Assembly (NCBI GenBank): GCA_003221655.1
Contig: QHSV01000096.1
Location: forward strand, 1-35,816
Direction: 5' to 3'
Length of the DNA stretch: 35,816 bases
Source: Candidatus Rokuibacteriota bacterium
Lineage (GTDB): Bacteria; Methylomirabilota; Methylomirabilia; Rokubacteriales; CSP1-6
Shown here: positions 19,853 to 28,324 of the stretch, one piece after another
Layout: each line of letters starts with the position of its first letter
Position numbering within the stretch: the first letter of the stretch is position 1
Notes under the pieces: model-generated
Told to the model about the DNA's origin: nothing
The model's database searches: none
What the model saw: only the letters and a program-made list of their open reading frames with translations
Position numbers and translations under genes: made by a program

Positions 19853-20548
19853 ATGCCATACACACCACACGTCGAACAGCACTTCACCCGCGGCCTCGTC
19901 GTGAGAGACACCGTCATCGGCATGTCAGACGGTCTCACGGTGCCATTCGCGCTGGCCGCGGGGCTCACCGGCGCCGTTGACTCGACAACGCTCGTCGTCA
20001 CGGCCGGCCTGGCCGAGATCGCCGCCGGCTCGATCGCGATGGGGCTGGGCGGTTACCTCGCGGGGAAGAGCGACGTCGAGCACTACGCGAGCGAGCGCGC
20101 ACGCGAGCAGCTCGAGATCGAGCAGAAGCCGGAGGTCGAGGCGATGGAGGTCATGGAGCTTCTCCAGTTTTACGGCCTCACTCCCGAACAGAGCGCTCCC
20201 GTCGTCGACGCCTTGCGCCAGCGCCCGGAGGCATGGCGCGACTTCATGCTCCGGTTCGAGCTGGGGCTCGAGAAGCCCGACCCCCGGCGTGCCCTGACGA
20301 GCGGTGTGGTCATTGCCGCCGCCTACGTCGCCGGCGGGCTCATTCCGCTTTGTCCCTACATGCTGCTCCCGAGCACGGCAGCTGCTCTCTCGTGGTCGAT
20401 CGCCCTGACCGGCACGGCGCTGGCCGTCTTCGGCTGGATCAAAGGGCGCTTCACGGGCGCCTGGCCGCCGCGGAGCGCGCTGCAGACCGTGCTGATCGGC
20501 GGCCTTGCCGCTGCGGCTGCCTTTCTGATCGCGCGCGCTATCTCGTAG
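19853..20548 (+). CDS. VIT1/CCC1-family Fe/Mn transporter
   Basis: RDTVIGMSDGLTVPFALAAGLTGA, GSIAMGLGGYLAGKSDVEHY, C-terminal TM pair. Confidence 0.9.
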   Translation: MPYTPHVEQHFTRGLVVRDTVIGMSDGLTVPFALAAGLTGAVDSTTLVVTAGLAEIAAGSIAMGLGGYLAGKSDVEHYASERAREQLEIEQKPEVEAMEVMELLQFYGLTPEQSAPVVDALRQRPEAWRDFMLRFELGLEKPDPRRALTSGVVIAAAYVAGGLIPLCPYMLLPSTAAALSWSIALTGTALAVFGWIKGRFTGAWPPRSALQTVLIGGLAAAAAFLIARAIS

Positions 20549-20701
20549 CCTAGCCGCTGACCGAATCCACCGAGCGCGATCAGGACGCGTAGCGCTGGGG
20601 ATCCCGACAGACCCTCTCCGATCTCCGACGCGCCGGGTGAAGACGAAGCTCGTCTTGATATAGCGGCGGATGAGCGCCGGCACGCGCCGCCCGCGCGGTC
20701 G

Positions 20702-21442
20702 CTACACCGCGATGTCCGCCGACTTGATCCGCTTGACGCCCGCGCCCAGCATGTCTGCCCACGCCTTGGCGAGCGAGCCGCCCGCGTCGATGCCGCGGCA
20801 GGCGTCCTCGATCACCAGCGCCCCGAAGCCCACCTTGCGCGCGTCCATGGCCGACCATGCGACGCAGAAGTCGGTCGCCAGACCGACGAGGAACACCTGG
20901 GTGAGGCCGCGATCGCGCAGATAGCCCGTGAGCCCCGTGGGCGTCTTGCCGTCGGCCTCGTAGAACGCCGAGTAGGAGTCCATGTGCTTGCGATAGCCCT
21001 TGCGGATGATCAGCTCGGCGTGCGGGATCCGGAGGTCCTTGTGGAGGTCGGCGCCGGGCGTGCCCTGCACGCAGTGATCCGGCCAGAGGACCTGAGTGCC
21101 ATAGGGGAGCTGGGTCGTCTCGAAGGGTTTCTTGCCGGCGTGCGACGACGCGAACGAGATGTGGCCGGGGGTGTGCCAGTCCTGCGTGAGCACGACGTGC
21201 TCGAACGCGGTGGCGAGGCGGTTGATGAGGGGGATGACCTGGTCGCCCTCCTTCACCGCCAGTGAGCCGCCGGGCGTGAAGCAGTTCTGCACGTCGATGA
21301 CGAGGAGGACGTCTTGCACTGTCGGCTTCATCTTCATACTCCCGGTCTGCGCCGCGGCCACCCGTGCGGCGCCGGCGATCCCGGCGACCACGAGGCTACG
21401 GCCAGCGCCCTTGAGGAACTCGCGCCGATCGACTGTCATCAT
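20702..21442 (-). CDS. Tat-exported isochorismatase-family hydrolase, nicotinamidase-like
   Basis: Tat signal DRREFLKGAGRSLVVAGIAGAARVAAA; LLVIDVQNCFTPGGSLAV, TQDWHTPGHISFASSH, LWPDHCVQGTPGA, LVGLATDFCVAWSAMDA. Confidence 0.9.
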   Translation of the reverse strand: MMTVDRREFLKGAGRSLVVAGIAGAARVAAAQTGSMKMKPTVQDVLLVIDVQNCFTPGGSLAVKEGDQVIPLINRLATAFEHVVLTQDWHTPGHISFASSHAGKKPFETTQLPYGTQVLWPDHCVQGTPGADLHKDLRIPHAELIIRKGYRKHMDSYSAFYEADGKTPTGLTGYLRDRGLTQVFLVGLATDFCVAWSAMDARKVGFGALVIEDACRGIDAGGSLAKAWADMLGAGVKRIKSADIAV

Positions 21443-21470
21443 GCCATTCCTCCCTTGAAGTCGCACTCGG

Positions 21471-22109
21471 TCAATGGGCCCGAGGATGCGGTAGGAGGCG
21501 CTCGACGAGTGCTTGCATCTCGTCACTGTTCCATTGGCGCGCGCCCATCGCCATGCCGGCCACCTCGCCGCCCGGCCGGACGATAAAGGTCGCCGGGAGG
21601 GCCGTGACCCTCCAGCGGTCGGACGTCTTCGAATCGGGGTCGAGGAGGATCGGAAACGTGAGCTTCAAGTTGCGCACGTAGGGCTCGAGGAGCGCTCTCG
21701 GCGCGCCGCGATCCACGGAGACGCCGACCACGACCAGCCCGCGGTCGCGGTGCCGCCGCCACAGCGCCTCGAGCGAGGGCATCTCGACGGTGCAGGGCTG
21801 GCACCAGGTCGCCCAGAAGTTCAGAACGACGAGCTTGTCGCGATGGTCCGTCAGCGAAACGCGACCGCCGTCGAGGGTGAGGAGCGCGAAGCCGGGGGCC
21901 TGCTGCCCCTCCTTCAGCTCGACGACCCCGGCCTTCTCGAACGGGTCGAGGACCTGCGTGGCCGCGCCGTGGTGGCCGCCGTCCTGGCCCGGCCGGCGCA
22001 CCGGCAGGACCCAGACGACGCCGCCCAGGATGACGACGGCGAGGCCGGCGCGGATCAGCGTCTGTCGCCTGCTCGCCCCGAAGATCGCGTCAGACGCCCA
22101 GCTTTTCAC
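21471..22109 (-). CDS. TlpA/ResA-like membrane-anchored thioredoxin-domain protein
   Basis: N-terminal TM; LVVLNFWATWCQPCTVEMPSLEAL; VTALPATFIVRPGG. Confidence 0.9.
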   Translation of the reverse strand: MKSWASDAIFGASRRQTLIRAGLAVVILGGVVWVLPVRRPGQDGGHHGAATQVLDPFEKAGVVELKEGQQAPGFALLTLDGGRVSLTDHRDKLVVLNFWATWCQPCTVEMPSLEALWRRHRDRGLVVVGVSVDRGAPRALLEPYVRNLKLTFPILLDPDSKTSDRWRVTALPATFIVRPGGEVAGMAMGARQWNSDEMQALVERLLPHPRAH

Positions 22110-22797
22110 GCGTCACCGGGCTCTCCCTGAGCTCTCGTGACGAGGCCTCGAAGACGATGGCGCCTTTTTCCATGATGTAGCCCCGGTCGCAGACAGAGAG
22201 CGCGACCCGCGCGTTCTGCTCGACCAGCAGCACGGTCACCCCGAGCCGCTTCAGCTCGGAGACCATGTCGCGGATGTGGCGGATGAACGCGGGCGCCAGC
22301 CCCTGCGTGGGCTCGTCCATCAGGATGAGCCTGGCGCCCGCCATCATCACGCGGGCGATCGCGAGCATCTGCTGCTCGCCGCCCGAGAGCGTCTTGCCGG
22401 CCTGATCGATGCGCTCGCGGAGGCGAGGGAAGTGGTGGAACACCTCGTCGAGGCGGCGGCGCCGGAGCGCGGCCGACCGGTCGACCGCGGCCGAGAGGCC
22501 GAGCTCGAGGTTCTCGCGGACGGTGAGCCCTGGAAAAATCCGGCGGTTCTCGGGAACGAGGCCCACCCCGAGGCGGGCGATCTCGTGCGGCGCCCGTCGC
22601 GTCAGATCCACGCCGTTGAGCTCGATCGTCCCGCGCCCGGGTTTCAGGAACCCCATCGCGGTCTTCATCAGCGTGGTCTTGCCCATCCCGTTGCGGCCGA
22701 GGAGCGCGACCGCCTCGCCGGCGCGCACCTCGAGCGAGACGCCGAAGAGGATCGGCGTCGCCCCGTAGCCGGCGTGGACGTCCGTCATCTTAAACAA
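22090..22797 (-). CDS. livF: LivF-like ABC transporter ATP-binding protein (second Liv operon)
   Basis: LLGRNGMGKTTLMKTAMG, LSGGEQQMLAIARVM, LILMDEPTQGLAP. Confidence 0.9.
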   Translation of the reverse strand: MFKMTDVHAGYGATPILFGVSLEVRAGEAVALLGRNGMGKTTLMKTAMGFLKPGRGTIELNGVDLTRRAPHEIARLGVGLVPENRRIFPGLTVRENLELGLSAAVDRSAALRRRRLDEVFHHFPRLRERIDQAGKTLSGGEQQMLAIARVMMAGARLILMDEPTQGLAPAFIRHIRDMVSELKRLGVTVLLVEQNARVALSVCDRGYIMEKGAIVFEASSRELRESPVTREKLGV

Positions 22798-22799
22798 CG

Positions 22800-23561
22800 C
22801 TAGTCCTCGGGCGGGCCGAGGTAGGCCTCGACCACCTTCGGATCGCTCCTGATCTCCTCCGGCGCGCCCTCCGCGATTTTCTCGCCGAAGTGGAGGACCG
22901 CAATCCGGTCCGAGATCCCCATGACGACGGACATGTCGTGCTCGATCAGGAGCACCGTCAGGCCGCGCGCCGACGCGATCTGCCTGATCAGCGCCGTCGC
23001 CTCCTTCGTCTCGCCCGGCGTCATGCCCGCCGTCGGCTCGTCGAGGAGCAGCAGCGTCGGCTCGGTCGCGAGCGCCAGGCAGATCTCGAGGTAGCGCTGC
23101 TCGCCGTGCGAGAGGTTCTCCGCCATCTCGTCGTACTTGGCCGCGAGCCCGAACGCGCGCAAGAGGTCCGCCGCCGCGGCCTCGACGTCGGGCAGGCGCC
23201 AGAGGGAGGGGAGCCGTCCCGACTCGCGGACGCGCGACTGGGCGGCAACGCGCACGTTCTCGAAGACCGAGATCTCCGGGAAGATGTTGGTGATCTGGAA
23301 GGTCTTGGCGACGCCGAGGCGGTTGATCGTCTCGGGCGCAAGCCCCGTGATGTCCCGGTCGCGGAACCGCACGCGGCCGGTGGTCGGCGCATGGAGCCCC
23401 GAGACCACGTTGAAGAGCGTGGACTTGCCCGCGCCGTTCGGCCCGATCACCGAGAAGATCTGGCCGGCCCGCACCACGAGGCTCACGCTCGAGAGCGCCG
23501 CGAGGGCCCCGAAGCTCTTGGAGATCGCGTCGACCTCCAGGACTACGCCGTCGCGCGCCAT
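22800..23561 (-). CDS. livG: LivG-like ABC transporter ATP-binding protein (second Liv operon)
   Basis: IGPNGAGKSTLFNVVSG, LSHGEQRYLEICLALA, LLLLDEPTAGMTP; ATG at 23561. Confidence 0.9.
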   Translation of the reverse strand: MARDGVVLEVDAISKSFGALAALSSVSLVVRAGQIFSVIGPNGAGKSTLFNVVSGLHAPTTGRVRFRDRDITGLAPETINRLGVAKTFQITNIFPEISVFENVRVAAQSRVRESGRLPSLWRLPDVEAAAADLLRAFGLAAKYDEMAENLSHGEQRYLEICLALATEPTLLLLDEPTAGMTPGETKEATALIRQIASARGLTVLLIEHDMSVVMGISDRIAVLHFGEKIAEGAPEEIRSDPKVVEAYLGPPED

Positions 23562-24493
23562 CGCCGCCCGCCGAGGAGCTCGCGGATACCGAGCAGACCC
23601 TTGGGCATGAACAGGACGATGAAGATCAGGACCAGGCCGATCACGATGAAGTACCAGTCCACGTACGACGAGACCTTCTCCTGCAGCAGGACGAAGAAGG
23701 CGCCGCCGACGACGGGGCCGGCGAGCGTCCCGAGCCCGCCGATCATGACCATGATGATGAACTCGCCCGACACCGTCCAGAGCATGAGGTCGGGCGTCGC
23801 GAAGGCCGAGCGCCCGGGATAGAGCGCGCCGCCCAGACCGGTGAGGAGCGCCGAGATCATGCACACGGCCATCTTGTAGCGCTGGACGTTGTAGCCGAGA
23901 AAGCGCGCGCGATCCTCGTTCTCCCGGATCGCGACGAGCACCTTGCCGAAGTGCGAGGTGACGAGCACGCGGCACGCGATGTAAGCGAGCCCCAGGTAGA
24001 CGAGGACGAGGTAGTAGTTCCGCATCGGCGTGTCGATCGCGAAGCCCCCGACCAGACGCGGGGGCGGGAGCCCCTGGATCCCGTCCGAGCCGCCGAACGT
24101 CTGCGTGTAGCGGAAGAACGTGTACACGACCTCGGCGAAGATCAGCGTGAGCAGCGCGAAGTAGATCCCGCGGCGCGCCGTGGAGAAGTAGCCGACCACC
24201 AGCGCGTAGAGGCCGACGACGAGGACGGCGAAGAGGAGGCACGCCCACAGCGAGACGACCCCGCGCTCCAGGAGCACGGCGCTCGCGTAGGCGCCCAGGC
24301 CGAAGAACGCGGCGTGGCCGAACGAGACCAGCCCGGTGTAGCCGATGAGCAGGTCGAGGCTCATCGCGATCGCGCCGAAGAGGAGCGCGTCGAAGGCGAG
24401 CAGCAGGTAGAACTTCGACATGAAGGGCAGGGCCGGCAGCACGGCGAGCAGCGCCCACACGACCACGGCCCGCCAGGAGAGCGCCCTACTCAA
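23543..24493 (-). CDS. livM: LivM-like ABC transporter permease (second Liv operon)
   Basis: MSLDLLIGYTGLVSFGHAAFFGLGAYASAVL; GRSAFATPDLMLWTVSGEFIIMVMIGGLGTLAGPVVG. Confidence 0.9.
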   Translation of the reverse strand: MSRALSWRAVVVWALLAVLPALPFMSKFYLLLAFDALLFGAIAMSLDLLIGYTGLVSFGHAAFFGLGAYASAVLLERGVVSLWACLLFAVLVVGLYALVVGYFSTARRGIYFALLTLIFAEVVYTFFRYTQTFGGSDGIQGLPPPRLVGGFAIDTPMRNYYLVLVYLGLAYIACRVLVTSHFGKVLVAIRENEDRARFLGYNVQRYKMAVCMISALLTGLGGALYPGRSAFATPDLMLWTVSGEFIIMVMIGGLGTLAGPVVGGAFFVLLQEKVSSYVDWYFIVIGLVLIFIVLFMPKGLLGIRELLGGRRWRATA

Positions 24494-25364
24494 GCACGCC
24501 CTCCCGGCCGAAGAAGCCGCGGGGCCGGACGATCAGCACGACGATCATGATCGCGAAGATCGCGATCGCGACGCGCTGAGGGTTCATCCAGAGGGTCAGA
24601 AGACTCTGGGCCAGCCCGATGACGAAGGCTGCGGCGACCGAGCCGCCCATCGAGCCCATGCCCCCGAGGATCACGACGATGAACGCGAGCAGGATCATCT
24701 CCACGCCCATCTGCGGGTAGACCGTGAAGATGGGGGCGAGCAGGAGCCCGGCCAGCGCGGCGAGGGCAGCCGAGCCGGCGAACGTCAGCGTGAAGACGCG
24801 CGGGACGTTGACGCCGAGGCCGTCGAGCATCTCCGCGTCCTGCACGGCCGCGCGTACGAGGACGCCGGCGCGCGTTTTGGTGAAAAAGAGCCAGATCGCC
24901 AGCAGGAGCAGCGACGAGGCGACGAGCAGGAAGAGACGGTAGTTCGGATAGGTCATGCCGAGGAGCGGCGTCGAGCCGGTGAACGGGGGCAGGATGCGCC
25001 GCATGTCGCCGCCCCAGATCTGCCGCGCGCCCTCCCGGAACACGAGCGCGAGCCCGAAGGTCAGGATCAGACCGTACAGCGGCTCACGACGATACAGCGG
25101 CCGCAGCGTCGCAACTTCGGTCACCGCGCCGATCGCGCCGACCGCGATCGGCGCGACCACCAGCGCCGCCCAGAACGAGTGAGTCACGCCGACCACCGCG
25201 ATCCCTGCGTAGGCGCCCAGCATGTACAGCTCACCGTGGGCGAAGTTCATGACGCCGAGCAGGCCGAAGATCACGGTGAGGCCCAGCGCCAGCAGCCCCA
25301 GCGCGGCCCCGAAAACGAGGCCGTGCAGGAGCTGCGGCAGCAGGATCGCGACGACGTAGTCCAA
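24486..25364 (-). CDS. livH: LivH-like ABC transporter permease (second Liv operon)
   Basis: LGLTVIFGLLGVMNFAHGELYMLGAYAG; FIVVILGGMGSMGGSVAAAF. Confidence 0.9.
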   Translation of the reverse strand: MDYVVAILLPQLLHGLVFGAALGLLALGLTVIFGLLGVMNFAHGELYMLGAYAGIAVVGVTHSFWAALVVAPIAVGAIGAVTEVATLRPLYRREPLYGLILTFGLALVFREGARQIWGGDMRRILPPFTGSTPLLGMTYPNYRLFLLVASSLLLLAIWLFFTKTRAGVLVRAAVQDAEMLDGLGVNVPRVFTLTFAGSAALAALAGLLLAPIFTVYPQMGVEMILLAFIVVILGGMGSMGGSVAAAFVIGLAQSLLTLWMNPQRVAIAIFAIMIVVLIVRPRGFFGREGVLE

Positions 25365-25374
25365 ACGAGCCTAG

Positions 25375-26592
25375 CTACTTTTTCTTGATCTCCCACGTGA
25401 ACCCCTCGACGGGGTCCTTGCCCACCATTGCCTCGCCGATCGAGTCGCTGCCGGCGATGCGGGCGATCGGAAGGTTCTTGCCACCCTTCACCTGGTAGAG
25501 GTGCATGTCCATGACGACCTGGTGGTCGTCCTTGCGGATGCACTGGCGGCCGATGTGCGTGTTGTCGACGCACATGCCTTCATGCGCCTCGGCGACCTTG
25601 TCCGGATCGAACGACTTGGCCTTCTCGACCGCGGCCGCCCAGAAGAGGACCGCGTCATAGGAGCCGGCGGCGATATTCGCGTCGGTGCCGAACTTCTTCT
25701 TGAACCGCGCGTTGTAGGCCTGCATGTTGGGATCGGGGTTGTACGGCGAGAAGTGGTTCAGCTGCACGAACCCTTCCATCGGCTCGGCGATCGACGGCAA
25801 GTCTTGCTGCAGGAGGAAGCAGTCAATACCCGCCATCTTGTACTTCTTGGTCATGCCGAAGGAGTGGAGCTGCGTCATCAGGCGCAGCGAGTCGGTGCCG
25901 GCGAACGCCACGAAGAGCACGTCGGGGTTCGACTGGTTGATGGCGCCGAACCAGGGGCTGAAGTCCTTGGTGTCGAGCGGCGCGCCGGCGACGCCGACCA
26001 CCTCGCCACCGAGCTTCTCGAGCGCGGTCTTGAACTGGCGCCCGTCGGACTGCCCCATCGCGTAGTCGGTGTAGAAGATGTAGACCTTCTTGCCCATCTT
26101 GTCGACGATGTACTTGGCGAGTCCGTTGGCCTGCATGCGAGAGTCGGGCTGGTTCGAGAAGTAGTACTTGTGGAACTTCGTGGTCCGCATGAACTCGGCG
26201 CAGGAGACCGAGTTCCAGTGGATCGTCTTGTGCTTCTTGGTGACGTCCATCACCGCCAGCGTTGCGCCGCTGGAGACGGCGCCGACCAGCAGCTTCACGT
26301 CGTCCTGGAGGATGAGCTTCTCGGCCTTGCGCACCGCCGGCGCGGGCTTCGTCTCGTCGTCCTCGGAGACGATCTCGATCTTGTGGCCGAGGACGCCGCC
26401 CTTGGCGTTGAGCTCCTCGACTGCCATCTGGATGCCCCACGTCTGATACTTCCCGTAGCCCTCGAAGACGCCGACCTTGGAGCCGAGGTCGCCGATCTTC
26501 ACGACCTGCGGCTGCGAGACGGCGGGCGCCGAGATCCAGACGAGCGCGGCGACCGCGACGAGTGTCGTGAATCCCCACGTGACACGCTTCAT
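25375..26592 (-). CDS. Periplasmic ABC substrate-binding protein (Liv/amide/urea family; second Liv operon)
   Basis: Signal peptide; VVKIGDLGSKVGVFEGYGKYQTWGIQMAVEELNAKGGVLGHKIEIVSEDDETKPAPAVRKAEKLI; strong SD (AGGAGG) upstream of ATG 26592. Confidence 0.9.
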   Translation of the reverse strand: MKRVTWGFTTLVAVAALVWISAPAVSQPQVVKIGDLGSKVGVFEGYGKYQTWGIQMAVEELNAKGGVLGHKIEIVSEDDETKPAPAVRKAEKLILQDDVKLLVGAVSSGATLAVMDVTKKHKTIHWNSVSCAEFMRTTKFHKYYFSNQPDSRMQANGLAKYIVDKMGKKVYIFYTDYAMGQSDGRQFKTALEKLGGEVVGVAGAPLDTKDFSPWFGAINQSNPDVLFVAFAGTDSLRLMTQLHSFGMTKKYKMAGIDCFLLQQDLPSIAEPMEGFVQLNHFSPYNPDPNMQAYNARFKKKFGTDANIAAGSYDAVLFWAAAVEKAKSFDPDKVAEAHEGMCVDNTHIGRQCIRKDDHQVVMDMHLYQVKGGKNLPIARIAGSDSIGEAMVGKDPVEGFTWEIKKK

Positions 26593-27218
26593 GAGTTCCT
26601 CCTTGCTTGCGTTGACGACGCTTCGATCAGAGTCGAGAGGACCTGTGCGATTCGCTGGAGCGGCGGCCGCAGCCGGGCCGGATCCGCCGGCGCCGTCGCG
26701 CCGGTCGCGGGCTTCACGTAGGTCTCCGCCTCGTCGAACGCGAGGCGGACGGCGACCGACGTCTTGTTGTCGCGCGTCGCGACGGCGAAGTCCACGAGGT
26801 TGTAATAGCGCCAGATCGCCTCGAGGAACTTGCGGCCGGTCGCGGCGCGGCTCTCGGCGGTGCCGCCGGTCTCGGCCAGCCGGCGGTCGGCCTCGAGCGC
26901 GAGATCGCGCGCGAGCGCGGCGAAGAAGATCATGAGGCGGCGCTCGACCTCCGGCCCGTCGCTGGTCGCGAGCGCGGCCCGCGTCTCGTCCTCGAGCCCG
27001 GCCGGCAGGGTGGCGGCGTGAGCGCGCATCTCGGCGCGGAGGGCGCCCGTCTCGAAGAGACGCAGCGCGACGTCGAACTTCCTGGCCTGGACGGAGAACT
27101 TCACCTGCTTGAAGTTGATGGTGACGGCGTTGTCCTTCGGCACGTACGCGCCCACGTGGTGGGCCGCCGCCGGGGCGGCGAGGAGTGTCGCGAGCAGGGC
27201 GAGCATCGCGCGCGTCAT
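26589..27218 (-). CDS. Exported protein of unknown function (signal peptide, AHHVGAYVPKDN N-terminus)
   Basis: MTRAMLALLATLLAAPAAAHHVGAYVPKDNAVTINFKQVKFSVQARKFDVALRLFETG; ATGA overlaps with both neighbours. Confidence 0.75.
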   Translation of the reverse strand: MTRAMLALLATLLAAPAAAHHVGAYVPKDNAVTINFKQVKFSVQARKFDVALRLFETGALRAEMRAHAATLPAGLEDETRAALATSDGPEVERRLMIFFAALARDLALEADRRLAETGGTAESRAATGRKFLEAIWRYYNLVDFAVATRDNKTSVAVRLAFDEAETYVKPATGATAPADPARLRPPLQRIAQVLSTLIEASSTQARRNS

Positions 27219-27754
27219 CGTCCGATCATGCGCAGGGCGATCAGCCCGGTGAGCCACCACAGCGCCACGATGGTGGCGGAGCCGAACGGGATCCAGACGA
27301 GCCACTCGGCGATCGTCTTTGCTCGCTCCAGGCCGTACGCGGGAATCAGGGCACTCCATACGAGGTAGCCGACAGGATAGCCCGCCCCGCCTGTCGTGAG
27401 AAGGGCGATGATCACCCGGCGGGCGACCCCGGCCCGGGCCACCGTGGCCGCGACCATCGTGGTCGCGATGATCACCAATCCCATTCCTTCGGCGTGCATG
27501 TGGAAGAGCCTCAGCCCGGCGTCGAACTTCACGAGCGCCTCGTCGAGGATTCGCTCGTCCACGTCGCGGACGCCGACGAGGCCGTGGACCGCGGGCCGGG
27601 CCAGCATCGCGTCGCGGGCCCAGCGCGTCAGCTCGACCTTGAAGCGCGCCATCGAGGCGCCGCCGACCTCCGCGCACACGATCGAGAGCACGGCGACCAG
27701 CAGCACCCACCGCGGCGGCACGTGCCAGGGGTGGGGCTCGGCGGCGACGGTCAT
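27215..27754 (-). CDS. Uncharacterised multi-TM membrane protein with FHMHAEG motif
   Basis: Several hydrophobic segments; LRLFHMHAEGMGLVIIATTMVAATV; overlaps neighbours by ATGA. Confidence 0.75.
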   Translation of the reverse strand: MTVAAEPHPWHVPPRWVLLVAVLSIVCAEVGGASMARFKVELTRWARDAMLARPAVHGLVGVRDVDERILDEALVKFDAGLRLFHMHAEGMGLVIIATTMVAATVARAGVARRVIIALLTTGGAGYPVGYLVWSALIPAYGLERAKTIAEWLVWIPFGSATIVALWWLTGLIALRMIGR

Positions 27755-28272
27755 GCGTGTCGGCGCGCGGTGACGAGCAGCAGGCCGACCAGACCGGCGA
27801 TCGCCGCGATGCCGAGCGGCGTGAGGATCCAGCGCTCGGCCAGCTCGATCCCGGCGTCGCGCCCGACTTCCAGCACGGCGGCGCCGTAGACGACATACCC
27901 CAGCGGGAAGAGCCCGCCGAGCGTCAGCAGCAGATAGAGGGCGGCCCGCACGCGGCGCCAGGGCACGGTCGCCGCCGCCAGCGTGCTCGCGAAGAAGAGC
28001 ACCAGCCCCACGCCCTCGGCGTGGATGTGGAAGAACGAGAGCCCAGCCTCCGCGGCGAAGATCGCGCGGTTCCGCACCTCGTCGTCGTACTCGGCCGAGC
28101 CCGAGAAACCGTGCGCCTGCGCGTTCGCGGTGACGCGCGCGGCGGCGTAACGCTGGATCTCGGGCTTGAGCCGGGACATCACGGCGCCGGCCGTCTCTCC
28201 AAGCGCGAGCATCGCGATGGCGACGAGGACGACGGCGAGGGGCGGGCGCCTCACGGGGCCGGACAGTATCAT
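27751..28272 (-). CDS. Uncharacterised multi-TM membrane protein with FHIHAEG motif, paralogous to the neighbouring gene
   Basis: LSFFHIHAEGVGLVLFFASTLAAATVPW; RRPPLAVVLVAIAMLALGETAGAVMSRLKPEIQRYAAARV. Start uncertain (ATG 28272 or GTG 28254). Confidence 0.7.
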   Translation of the reverse strand: MILSGPVRRPPLAVVLVAIAMLALGETAGAVMSRLKPEIQRYAAARVTANAQAHGFSGSAEYDDEVRNRAIFAAEAGLSFFHIHAEGVGLVLFFASTLAAATVPWRRVRAALYLLLTLGGLFPLGYVVYGAAVLEVGRDAGIELAERWILTPLGIAAIAGLVGLLLVTARRHA

Positions 28273-28324
28273 CGCCGCCCGGGGTTTGTCATTATTCGCC
28301 GGCTGTGGCAAGGTTGGCCCGCTC

